A stretch of DNA of 64,000 nt from Beijerinckia sp. 28-YEA-48 (lineage in GTDB: Bacteria; Pseudomonadota; Alphaproteobacteria; Rhizobiales; Beijerinckiaceae): assembly GCF_900104955.1 (NCBI RefSeq), contig NZ_FNSI01000001.1, forward strand, positions 1,398,001 to 1,462,000, given 5' to 3'. Each line of letters opens with the position of its first letter. Position 1 is the stretch's first letter. Positions 16,256-24,210 of this stretch are shown here, piece after piece. Made by a program: the position numbers and the translations under genes. The notes beneath the pieces were generated by a model that saw nothing but the letters and a program-made list of their open reading frames with translations, searched no databases and was not told the DNA's origin.

Positions 16256-17611
16256 ATGGCTCTGCGTCCGTTGCCGATCATCTGGAAGGCCCTTGATCTG
16301 CCGGACGCGGCGCTCGACCGTATCGCTTTCACGGGGCTCGCCAATCTTCCTTCTGCCTTTCCCGTCACGGAGCTAGCGGCGAGTTCCATCGGGGCGGCTT
16401 GCCTCGCTCTGTCGGAATTGATCGGCACAATCGGCGAGGCGCCGCGCGTCGCTGTGGATCGGCGCCTGTCCTCGCTTTGGTTTGGGATATCGATCCAGCC
16501 GGTCGAATGGCCCCTGCCCGCCATTTGGGATCCGCTGGCTGGCGATTATCTGGCCCGCGACGGCTGGATCAAATTGCACACCAATGCCCGGCATCACCGC
16601 GCCGCCGCGCTCAAAGTTCTCGACTGCGCCGGCGAACGCGGCGTCGTCGCGGAAGCCGTCAAAACCTGGTCGGCGAATGACCTTGAAGCCGCTGTGGTGG
16701 AGGCCGGGGGCGTCGCTGCGGTGCTGCGCTCCGGCGCTGATTGGGCGCGGCATCCGCAAGGCGCGGCCGTGGCCGCCGAACCGCTGATTGCTTTTGCTTC
16801 GGCGGACGTCGGCCAGCCGCGCTGGTCGCCCCGGCCCGCGCGTCCACTTGCGGGCCTCAAAGTCCTCGACCTCACCCGTATTCTCGCCGGGCCGATCTCG
16901 ACGCGTTTCCTCGCCGGCTATGGCGCCGATGTGCTGCGTATCGATCCGCCCGATTGGGACGAGCCCGGCGTTATTCCAGAAGTGACGCTTGGCAAGAGAT
17001 GCGCGCATCTCGATCTGCATGCGGATACCGACCGTCGCACCTTCGAACGGCTGTTGGCTCGCGCCGATGTTCTCGTTCACGGCTATCGGCCAGGCGCGCT
17101 CGACGGGCTCGGTTTTGGCGAGGCGCAGCGGCGCAAGATCAATCGCGATCTCATTGAAGTCTCGCTCGACGCCTATGGCTGGACCGGGCCGTGGAAGGGC
17201 CGGCGCGGCTATGACAGTCTCGTTCAGTTCAGCAGCGGCATTGCCGCCGCGGGCATGGCCTGGAAAGGAGGGGACCATCCGGTTTCCCTGCCCGTGCAAG
17301 CCCTCGACCATGCCACCGGCTATCTGCTGGCGGCGGCGGTGATCCGTCAGCTCATCGGGCGCCAGCAAGGCGGGAAACTGGCCTCGGCGCGGCTATCGCT
17401 CGCGCGCACGGCGGCGCTGTTGGTCAGCCTGCGCGAATTGGCGAGCGAACCGAACTGGACGGAGGGTGGCGTGGCAGACGTTGCGGCTGCCATAGAGACG
17501 ACACCGTGGGGCGACGCGCGACGCTATCATCCGCCAGCCGACATCGTCGGCGCGCCGATGCGTTGGGAGCGCGGCGGGCAGCGGCTCGGCTCTTCCAAGC
17601 CGATGTGGTGA
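16256..17611 (+). CDS. CaiB/BaiF class III CoA-transferase with N-terminal extension
   Basis: Protein of 451 residues. The canonical family start, LAGLKVLDLTRILAGP, appears only at about residue 198, followed by GADVLRIDPP, the ADVLVHGYRPGALDGLG block and the catalytic-aspartate region GYDSLVQFSSGIA near 320. The first 195 residues resemble a degenerate second copy or permuted half (AASSIGAACLALSEL, HHRAAALKVLDC). Class III enzymes move CoA between acids by an aspartyl-CoA anhydride. It overlaps the alpha/beta hydrolase start by 4 bases (GTGA) and follows the enolase-like gene, so the three form an operon. The acid substrate is unknown. Confidence 0.85.
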   Translation: MALRPLPIIWKALDLPDAALDRIAFTGLANLPSAFPVTELAASSIGAACLALSELIGTIGEAPRVAVDRRLSSLWFGISIQPVEWPLPAIWDPLAGDYLARDGWIKLHTNARHHRAAALKVLDCAGERGVVAEAVKTWSANDLEAAVVEAGGVAAVLRSGADWARHPQGAAVAAEPLIAFASADVGQPRWSPRPARPLAGLKVLDLTRILAGPISTRFLAGYGADVLRIDPPDWDEPGVIPEVTLGKRCAHLDLHADTDRRTFERLLARADVLVHGYRPGALDGLGFGEAQRRKINRDLIEVSLDAYGWTGPWKGRRGYDSLVQFSSGIAAAGMAWKGGDHPVSLPVQALDHATGYLLAAAVIRQLIGRQQGGKLASARLSLARTAALLVSLRELASEPNWTEGGVADVAAAIETTPWGDARRYHPPADIVGAPMRWERGGQRLGSSKPMW

Positions 17612-18273
17612 AGCCTGTGGCAGACTCGAAAGGCGGAGTTGTTCTTCTGCACGGACATGGCCGTACTGGTCGATCGATGGCTTCCATCGCCACCAGCCTG
17701 CAGCGGAGTGGCTATTCTACTTTCGCGCCGAGTTACCGAAGTCCAGGGCGATCGATGGCCCATATCGTCGAGCATCTGAGGCCGCAGATCAACCGGTTTG
17801 CAGGGGAGACGGGCGGCCCTCTGCATTTTGTGACCCACTCTCTTGGCGGCCTCGTCGCGCGGGCCTTGATCGCTTCGCATCGGCCCCAGAAATTGGCGCG
17901 CGTGGTGATGCTGGCGCCGCCCAATCGCGGCAGCGAGTTGGCTGATATTCTGTTTGGGCTCCGCCTCAATCGTCTGGTGCTCGGGCCAGTCGGTCCGCAT
18001 TTGCGGACAGGGCGGACTCGGATCGACAAGGAGCTGCTGGGAGAGGTCGATTATGATCTCGGCATCATCGCCGGCGACCGTCCGCTCGATCCTGTCTTTC
18101 CCCGGCTTCTGCTGCCGCGCCCTAACGATGGCAAAGTGTCGGTGGCTTCGACACGCCTGCAAGGTATGCGTGATCATATCATCTTGCCCGTGTCCCATAC
18201 ATTGATGGTGTATGATCGCAGGGTTATCGCTCAGGTCCTGGCCTTTCTGGAAACTGGCGCTTTTAACCGATAG
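17608..18273 (+). CDS. Alpha/beta-fold hydrolase, lipase/esterase-like
   Basis: Hydrolase of 221 residues from GTG 17608, which overlaps the CoA-transferase stop by 4 bases; an adjacent GTG at 17605 is an alternative. The oxyanion-hole motif VVLLHGHGRTG lies near residue 12, and the nucleophile elbow VTHSLGGLVAR (Ser in THSLGG) near 75. A late His in PVSHTLMVYD near 200 fits the catalytic triad, and a LIPASE-type PPNRGSE loop follows the second half. No signal peptide, so probably cytosolic. It could be an esterase or thioesterase for the CoA-transferase pathway; the latter is inference from the operon. Confidence 0.85.
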   Translation: MKPVADSKGGVVLLHGHGRTGRSMASIATSLQRSGYSTFAPSYRSPGRSMAHIVEHLRPQINRFAGETGGPLHFVTHSLGGLVARALIASHRPQKLARVVMLAPPNRGSELADILFGLRLNRLVLGPVGPHLRTGRTRIDKELLGEVDYDLGIIAGDRPLDPVFPRLLLPRPNDGKVSVASTRLQGMRDHIILPVSHTLMVYDRRVIAQVLAFLETGAFNR

Positions 18274-18293
18274 AACGCATGGCTTAAGCCTGT

Positions 18294-18324
18294 TGGTCAG
18301 GCGCCATCGTGTGGCGCCTGACCA
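18294..18324. terminator. Bidirectional hairpin terminator
   Basis: Perfect 13-base stem TGGTCAGGCGCCA / TGGCGCCTGACCA with a 5-base loop, exactly between the converging hydrolase and Bug receptor genes. Confidence 0.75.
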
Positions 18325-18333
18325 GATCCGACT

Positions 18334-19368
18334 TTATTCAGCGTTGACCAAGGCGCGCATGCGCGCGCTGATCTTCGGTGACCGCTGCGCGGCCTTGTCG
18401 ACGAAGGCCTGCAAGTCTTCGCCAGTCATCGGTTCGATCTCGACATTTTTGGCCTTGGTCGTGGCGATGAAGGCTGGATCCTTGACCATGGCGTCGAAAG
18501 CACGGCGTAGGATCTGCAGCCGGTCTTCCGGAATTTCGGCCGGCGCTGCCAGAGCCTGTCCAACATCGGCATAGTGGACGGAATAGGCGAGCAGCTCGCG
18601 ATCCTCGGCGGTCTTGGCCAGGCTTTCGACCTTTGGCACGGTTTCGTAGCCGGTGAATTGGCGGCTGCCCATGGTGGCCAGCACTTTGATCTTGCCGTCG
18701 CGCAGCCAGTCGGCGTGCTGGGCGACCAGTCCCTCCCAGGCCACGGTCGTCGCATCGATTTCACCGCGCTCAAGCGCCAGATAGGTCGTGCCAGCACCGC
18801 CATAGCCGTTCACGATTTTGAATTTGGTGCCGTAGATATCGTTGACGAGAAGCGGATGGATCGACGTGAGTGCGCCGGCGCCAGACGAGCCGAGCGCCAC
18901 CTGGCGCTTGCGGGCATCGTCGATGGTGTTGATGCCGGCTGCGTGCCAGGCGACGAAGGCGCGTGGCAGGTCAGCCGCCCGACCGATGTAGCGGAATTTA
19001 GCGGCCTTGAATTTGACCGCGTCTGGCTGCGTGTCTTCCGCCAGCAGGCCGGAGATTAGCATGGTGATCACCGTGCCGTCCTTTGGCGCAGCGTTGTAGA
19101 CATAATTGGCGGCGACGATGCCCCCTGCCCCAATGCGATATTCGGTGGTGACGACGGGATTGCCGGGAATGTGGCGCTGTAAATGTTCGGCGATCAGCAG
19201 GCCGTAAAGCGAGGTCGAGCCGCCGGGCGCGGTCGGCAGGACGATTTTGACGGTTTTGCCCTTGTAGAAATTGTCGGCGGTTTGCGCTTGAGCGGCGGCT
19301 GTGAAGCTGGCGAGGACGCCAGCGCAGACGATTGTCAGCGCTCTAAGAGCCCGTGCGTGCAAGATCAT
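18334..19368 (-). CDS. Bug/TctC-family periplasmic substrate-binding protein
   Basis: TTT-type receptor of 344 residues. The ATG at 19368 is chosen because GGAGGA lies just upstream and because a signal peptide (IVCAGVLASFTAAAQAQ) then starts the protein; the 28 earlier codons are unlikely. The motif KIVLPTAPGGSTSLYG near residue 40 and the GAGGIVAANYVYNAAPKDG segment near 85 are family marks. It converges on the CoA-transferase/hydrolase operon and diverges from kdp. No membrane subunits are nearby. The serine-rich binding loop (GGSTSLYG) differs from that of the receptor at 4644, so the ligand may differ. Confidence 0.87.
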   Translation of the reverse strand: MILHARALRALTIVCAGVLASFTAAAQAQTADNFYKGKTVKIVLPTAPGGSTSLYGLLIAEHLQRHIPGNPVVTTEYRIGAGGIVAANYVYNAAPKDGTVITMLISGLLAEDTQPDAVKFKAAKFRYIGRAADLPRAFVAWHAAGINTIDDARKRQVALGSSGAGALTSIHPLLVNDIYGTKFKIVNGYGGAGTTYLALERGEIDATTVAWEGLVAQHADWLRDGKIKVLATMGSRQFTGYETVPKVESLAKTAEDRELLAYSVHYADVGQALAAPAEIPEDRLQILRRAFDAMVKDPAFIATTKAKNVEIEPMTGEDLQAFVDKAAQRSPKISARMRALVNAE

Positions 19369-19568
19369 GTCTCCTCCGTCCCTCAGCGTTCGGCCGGAAG
19401 ACGTGAGAAGCGCTCTGCGGTTCTCGTTCCTCGGCCCTCCACCCACGTCCATGTTCTTCGTTGAGAGAGAACAATCGGACCAGGAAGCTTTAGCAGAAAA
19501 ACCGCATTTCCCTCAAATCAATCGCGTCTGGTGGCGGCGGGCGCGGTCGGCGTTGGGATACCAGACGC

Positions 19569-19587
19569 TTTACGCCGATTTTACGCC
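19569..19587 (+). promoter_or_regulatory. Direct repeats, candidate KdpE-binding site
   Basis: Two copies of TTTACGCC start 11 bases apart (19569 and 19580), and a related TTTACGAG lies at 19612. OmpR-family regulators bind direct repeats one helical turn apart, and the known E. coli KdpE site includes a TTTAC element. Position about 80-100 bases before the first kdp reading frame fits an activator site. The repeat is seen; the role is inferred. Confidence 0.5.
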
Positions 19588-19668
19588 TTCGCCGGCTTTC
19601 CAAATGGTGACTTTACGAGCGTAATCGTATCCCGACGCCTATCTTTGGACGGTCGTGGAGTACGATCC

Positions 19669-19755
19669 ATGTTGGCGGATTTCCTGTTTCTCTTCGGTGG
19701 CCTCGTGTTCTTCGTGGTTGCCGCCCTGTCGGTCATCGCGGCCGACTACCTCTGA
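19669..19755 (+). CDS. Small hydrophobic peptide upstream of kdpF
   Basis: A 28-residue frame with ATG at 19669 and GTGGAG 8 bases upstream. It is almost entirely one membrane helix (FLFLFGGLVFFVVAALSVIAA) ending in DYL. It starts the kdp transcript, 11 bases before kdpF. It is too short for usual gene finders. Similar short hydrophobic frames occur ahead of kdpF in other proteobacteria as far as I recall, so it may be a second accessory peptide of the Kdp pump or a translational leader. Confidence 0.65.
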   Translation: MLADFLFLFGGLVFFVVAALSVIAADYL

Positions 19756-19766
19756 GGGTAACGACA

Positions 19767-19853
19767 ATGCTCGATACCACGCTCGGCGTGCTGCTGGCCG
19801 CCGTTCTCCTGATCTATCTCCTGATCGCGCTGCTGCGTCCCGAACGCTTCTGA
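19767..19853 (+). CDS. kdpF: KdpF, small subunit of the potassium-transporting ATPase
   Basis: A 28-residue single-helix membrane peptide that stabilises the KdpABC complex. The sequence ends in [11 protein letters not shown], the diagnostic KdpF C-terminus, after an N-terminal helix beginning [13 protein letters not shown]. The ribosome site GAGGG at 19754-19758 overlaps the stop of the preceding microprotein. It ends 7 bases before kdpA. Confidence 0.9.
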   Translation: MLDTTLGVLLAAVLLIYLLIALLRPERF

Positions 19854-19860
19854 GGACATC

Positions 19861-21552
19861 ATGACCCCTGATCTCATCCAGGCGGCGCTCTATGCGCTCG
19901 TGTTGGTCGCCTGCGCGGTGCCGTTGGGCGCCTATATGGCCAAGGTCGCTACTGGCGGCTTCAAAAGTCTCGCGCCGATCGAACGCGCGGTGCTCGGCGT
20001 TGCCGGTGTCAACGGCGATACGGGCCAGCGCTGGACGGCCTATGCCTTCTCTCTCCTGGCATTCAATGCGGTAGGCTTTTTGCTGCTCTACCTCATTCTG
20101 CGCTTTCAGAACTTCCTGCCGTTCAATCCGCAGGGGTTTGACGGCATGTCCGCGGACCTTGCTTTCAACACGGCGGTTTCCTTCGTCACCAATACGAACT
20201 GGCAGAGCTACGGCGGCGAGACGACGCTGTCGAACTTCAGCCAGATGGCCGGCCTGACGACGCAGAACTTCGTGTCCGCCTCGAGCGGCATGGCGGTGGC
20301 TGTCGCTGTGGCGCGTGGCCTCGCTAGCCGTCAGACACGCACGATCGGCAATTTCTGGCTCGATATGACGCGCATGACCCTCTTCGTCCTGCTGCCGTTG
20401 TCGATTATTTTCGCCTTCGTGCTGCTCTACACCGGCTCGCCGCAGACCTTGGCCAGTTCGGTCGATGCGACGACGCTTGAAGGCGGCAAGCAGACCATCG
20501 CGCTTGGCCCGGTGGCCTCGCAGATCGCCATCAAACAACTCGGCACCAACGGTGGTGGCTTCTTCAACGTCAACTCGGCGCATCCATTCGAGAACCCGAC
20601 GGCGCTCTCCAATTTCCTGGAGATGCTGGCGATCCTCGTCATCCCCGTCGCCTTTTGCTTCACCTATGGCCGCTTGGTCGGTGACCGCCGCCAGGGGCGC
20701 GCGTTGTTCATCGCCATGGGCATCTTGCTGGTGGTTGGCTTTATCGGCCTCTACGGCGCCGAGCGCTGGGGCAATCCGCTTCATGCCGGCCTCATCGATA
20801 CGGCCGCCGGCAATATGGAGGGCAAGGAGACCCGTTTCGGGATCATCGGCTCGGTGCTCTGGGCCGTTGTCACCACGGCGGCCTCGAACGGCTCGGTCAA
20901 TGCCATGCATGACAGCCTGACGCCGCTTGGCGGGCTGATTGCCATGCTCAATATCCAGCTTGGCGAGATCATCTATGGCGGCGCCGGCGTCGGCCTCACG
21001 GGCATGCTGCTGTTCGTCGTGCTGACCGTCTTTATGGCTGGCTTGATGGTCGGTCGCACGCCGGAATATCTGGGCAAAAAGATTGAGGCGCGCGAGGTGA
21101 AACTGGCGGCGCTGACCCTGCTCGTCATGCCCGTCGGCATGCTCAGCTTCGCAGCGCTCGCCATCGCCACCGGGCATGCTCACTCGAGTGTGCAAGATGC
21201 CGGCCCACACGGCCTGTCGGAACTGCTCTACGCCTATTCGTCGGCCACGGGCAATAACGGCTCCGCCTTCGCTGGCTTCAACGCCAATGTGGTCTGGCAC
21301 AATACGTTTCTCGGCCTGTCGATGCTGATCGGCCGGTTTGGCTATATCATTCCGATCCTGGCCATCGCCGGCTCACTGGCGCTGAAGAAAACGACGCCCG
21401 CCTCCGCCGGTACGTTTCCGACCCATGGCCCGATCTTCATCATCCTGCTGGTCGCCACGGTTCTGATTGTCGGCGCCCTCACCTTCCTGCCGGTCCTGGC
21501 GCTCGGCCCGATCGCCGAACACGTGTCCATGCTCGCTGGCCAGAAATTCTAA
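19861..21552 (+). CDS. kdpA: Potassium-transporting ATPase subunit KdpA
   Basis: Potassium channel-like subunit of the high-affinity Kdp pump in the inner membrane, 563 residues, normal length. Superfamily-of-K-transporter selectivity segments are visible: [18 protein letters not shown] near 117, [18 protein letters not shown] near 230, [15 protein letters not shown] near 345 and [14 protein letters not shown] near 465. About ten membrane helices. It lies between kdpF (7 bases) and kdpB (11 bases). It takes potassium from the periplasm and passes it toward KdpB. Confidence 0.98.
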   Translation: MTPDLIQAALYALVLVACAVPLGAYMAKVATGGFKSLAPIERAVLGVAGVNGDTGQRWTAYAFSLLAFNAVGFLLLYLILRFQNFLPFNPQGFDGMSADLAFNTAVSFVTNTNWQSYGGETTLSNFSQMAGLTTQNFVSASSGMAVAVAVARGLASRQTRTIGNFWLDMTRMTLFVLLPLSIIFAFVLLYTGSPQTLASSVDATTLEGGKQTIALGPVASQIAIKQLGTNGGGFFNVNSAHPFENPTALSNFLEMLAILVIPVAFCFTYGRLVGDRRQGRALFIAMGILLVVGFIGLYGAERWGNPLHAGLIDTAAGNMEGKETRFGIIGSVLWAVVTTAASNGSVNAMHDSLTPLGGLIAMLNIQLGEIIYGGAGVGLTGMLLFVVLTVFMAGLMVGRTPEYLGKKIEAREVKLAALTLLVMPVGMLSFAALAIATGHAHSSVQDAGPHGLSELLYAYSSATGNNGSAFAGFNANVVWHNTFLGLSMLIGRFGYIIPILAIAGSLALKKTTPASAGTFPTHGPIFIILLVATVLIVGALTFLPVLALGPIAEHVSMLAGQKF

Positions 21553-21563
21553 GAGGTTTCATC

Positions 21564-23603
21564 ATGTCCAAACATGCTCCGGCCGAGATTGGGCTCTTTG
21601 CTCCAGAAATCATCTGGCCCGCCATTCTGAACAGCTTCAGAAAGCTGGATCCGCGCAGTCTCGTGCGCAATCCCGTGATCTTTTCCACGGCGCTCGTCTC
21701 CCTCATCGCGAGCATTCTCACGATCCGCGATGGCTTCAACGGCGGCGCGACTTTCTGGGTCGGCTTGCAGGTGTCCGTCTGGCTTTGGTTCACGGTTCTC
21801 TTCGCAAATTTCGCCGAAGCGGTGGCGGAGGGACGCGGCAAGGCGCGGGCGGATGCCTTTCGCGCCACCCGCTCCAATGCACGCGCCAAGGTTCTCATTA
21901 ACCCGCCCAATCGTGAACTCTATGAGTTTCAGGATGCAGATCTGTTGGAGCCGGACACGGTCATCCTTGTCTCGGCTGGCGAGACCGTGCCGACCGACGG
22001 CGAGGTGATCGAGGGTATTGCCTCTGTGGACGAGAGCGCCATCACCGGCGAGAGCGCGCCCGTCATCCGTGAATCCGGCGGCGATCGTTCGTCGGTCACC
22101 GGGGGCACGCGGTTGATTTCCGATTGGCTGGTGGTGCGTGTCACCACCAAGCCCGGTGAAACCTTCCTTGATCGCATGATCGCGCTTGTCGAAGGGGCGA
22201 AACGACAGAAGACACCCAACGAGATCGCGCTGGATATTCTGCTCGCGGGCCTCACGCTGGTTTTCCTGTTTGTCGTCGCCACGCTGCCCTTCTTTGCCTC
22301 CTGGACGGGGACGCAGATCCCGATCGTCTATCTGATCGCTCTGTTCGTCACCCTGATCCCGACGACCATCGGCGGCTTGCTATCGGCCATCGGCATCGCC
22401 GGCATGGACCGCCTGGTGAAAGCCAATGTGATCGCCAAATCAGGCCGCGCGGTTGAAGCTGCCGGCGATATCGATGTGCTGCTGCTCGACAAGACCGGCA
22501 CCATCACCTTCGGCAACCGCATGGCCGATGCGTTCGACCCGGTGCCGGGTGTCGAGGAACGCGACCTGGCGAGCGCGGCTTATCTGTCTTCGCTCGCCGA
22601 CGACACGCCGGAAGGGAAGTCGATCGTCGATCTGGCTGCGCGTAAGTTCGGCTTGAATGCTTCAGGCGCGGATGCCAACTTTATCCCCTTCACGGCGCAA
22701 ACCCGTATGTCGGGCGTCGATCTTGCCGATGGTACGATCATTCGTAAGGGCGCCGTCGATGCAATCTTGACGCTGACTGGCAACAAGGCCGATGCGGCGC
22801 TTGACGGCATCGTGCGGCGCATCGCCAGCACCGGCGGCACACCGCTTGTCGTTGCCAAAAATGGCCGCCTGCTCGGCGTCATCCATCTGAAGGACGTGGT
22901 GAAGCCGAATATCCGCGAGCGTTTCGCCGAGCTGCGCCGCATGGGCATCCGCACGGTGATGATCACCGGCGACAATGCCCTTACTGCGGCGGCCATCGCC
23001 GCCGAGGCGGGCGTCGACGATTTCTTGGCCGAGGCAACGCCGGAGAAAAAGCTCGAGCTCATCCGCCGTGAACAGGCCGAAGGACGGTTGGTCGCCATGT
23101 GCGGTGACGGCTCCAACGACGCGCCGGCTCTGGCCCAAGCCGATGTCGGCGTGGCGATGAATTCCGGTACGCCGGCCGCCAAGGAGGCTGGCAATCTGAT
23201 CGACCTCGATTCCGACCCGACCAAATTGATCGAAATCGTGCTCGTCGGCAAACAGCTGCTGATTTCGCGCGGTGCGTTGACGACCTTCTCGATCGCCAAT
23301 GACGTGGCCAAATACTTCGCCATCTTGCCGGCTTTGTTCGTAACGGCCTATCCGGGTCTCTCGGTGCTCGACATCATGCGCCTGGGCACACCGTCAAGCG
23401 CCATCCTGTCGGCGATCATTTTCAACGCGCTGGTTATCGTCGCGCTGATTCCGATTGCTCTGAAAGGGGTTTCCTACAAGCCGGCCTCGGCATCGTCGCT
23501 GCTGACGCGCAACCTGGTGATCTACGGCATCGGCGGCCTCATCGTACCCTTCATCGGCATCAAACTGATCGACCTCCTGGTCGACTTCCTGCATCTGGCC
23601 TGA
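21564..23603 (+). CDS. kdpB: Potassium-transporting ATPase ATP-binding subunit KdpB
   Basis: P-type ATPase (type IA) of 679 residues that powers potassium uptake. The phosphorylated Asp309 lies in [10 protein letters not shown]. The actuator loop is [13 protein letters not shown] near 155, the nucleotide domain carries [11 protein letters not shown] and KGAVDAI, and the hinge has [20 protein letters not shown] near 515. Membrane helices flank these domains. KdpB activity in E. coli is inhibited by phosphorylation of a Ser in the TGES loop; the corresponding TGESAPV is present here. Confidence 0.98.
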   Translation: MSKHAPAEIGLFAPEIIWPAILNSFRKLDPRSLVRNPVIFSTALVSLIASILTIRDGFNGGATFWVGLQVSVWLWFTVLFANFAEAVAEGRGKARADAFRATRSNARAKVLINPPNRELYEFQDADLLEPDTVILVSAGETVPTDGEVIEGIASVDESAITGESAPVIRESGGDRSSVTGGTRLISDWLVVRVTTKPGETFLDRMIALVEGAKRQKTPNEIALDILLAGLTLVFLFVVATLPFFASWTGTQIPIVYLIALFVTLIPTTIGGLLSAIGIAGMDRLVKANVIAKSGRAVEAAGDIDVLLLDKTGTITFGNRMADAFDPVPGVEERDLASAAYLSSLADDTPEGKSIVDLAARKFGLNASGADANFIPFTAQTRMSGVDLADGTIIRKGAVDAILTLTGNKADAALDGIVRRIASTGGTPLVVAKNGRLLGVIHLKDVVKPNIRERFAELRRMGIRTVMITGDNALTAAAIAAEAGVDDFLAEATPEKKLELIRREQAEGRLVAMCGDGSNDAPALAQADVGVAMNSGTPAAKEAGNLIDLDSDPTKLIEIVLVGKQLLISRGALTTFSIANDVAKYFAILPALFVTAYPGLSVLDIMRLGTPSSAILSAIIFNALVIVALIPIALKGVSYKPASASSLLTRNLVIYGIGGLIVPFIGIKLIDLLVDFLHLA

Positions 23604-23613
23604 GGAGACGAAT

Positions 23614-24204
23614 ATGTTCGCCTATCTTCGCCCTGCCCTTGCGCTGACGGTTCTGTTCACGATCCTGACCGGCCTCGCCTATCCACTGGCCTTCACTGGC
23701 ATCGCCCAGGTGATCGCGCCGCAGGCGGCCAATGGCAGCCTGATCGTCAAGGACGGGCACGTCCTCGGTTCAGCGCTCATCGGCCAGGAGTTCAAGTCCG
23801 ACCGTTATTTCCATGGTCGTCCGTCAGCCACGACCATGCCGGATCCGAATGATCCGACAAAGACCGTGGATGCGCCCTATAATGCGTCGGCCTCTACCGG
23901 CACCAACCTCGGCCCGACCTCGGAGGCGCTGTACAAGAGCATCTCTGAGCGGGCGGCGGCGCTTGGCCCAGGCCCGGCCCCGGCCGATCTCGTCACGTCG
24001 TCCGCCTCCGGCCTCGACCCGGACATTTCGCCGGCGGCGGCGTTTATCCAGGTCAATCGCGTCGCTGCGGCGCGCGGCATGGCCCCTGATAGTCTCCGCG
24101 CCCTGGTGGAAGCCCAGGTCCAAGGCCGGTTGTTCGGCATTCTCGGCGAACGGCGCGTCAATGTTCTGGCTTTGAATTTGGCCCTGGACCAGACTAAACC
24201 ATGA
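23614..24204 (+). CDS. kdpC: Potassium-transporting ATPase subunit KdpC
   Basis: Single-span accessory subunit of the Kdp pump, 196 residues. One N-terminal membrane helix (LALTVLFTILTGLAYPLAFTG) is followed by a periplasmic domain with the conserved GSALIGQEFKSDRYFHGRPS block near residue 50, SGSTNLGP-like SASTGTNLGPTS near 90, and DISPAAAFIQVNRVAAARG near 132. It lies 10 bases after kdpB and 6 before kdpD. Confidence 0.97.
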   Translation: MFAYLRPALALTVLFTILTGLAYPLAFTGIAQVIAPQAANGSLIVKDGHVLGSALIGQEFKSDRYFHGRPSATTMPDPNDPTKTVDAPYNASASTGTNLGPTSEALYKSISERAAALGPGPAPADLVTSSASGLDPDISPAAAFIQVNRVAAARGMAPDSLRALVEAQVQGRLFGILGERRVNVLALNLALDQTKP

Positions 24205-24210
24205 GGTGTT

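Noticed and set aside
19639..21300. 553-codon minus-strand frame over kdpA
   Set aside because: Antisense to the complete kdpA gene; low-complexity His/Asp-rich composition of a shadow frame.
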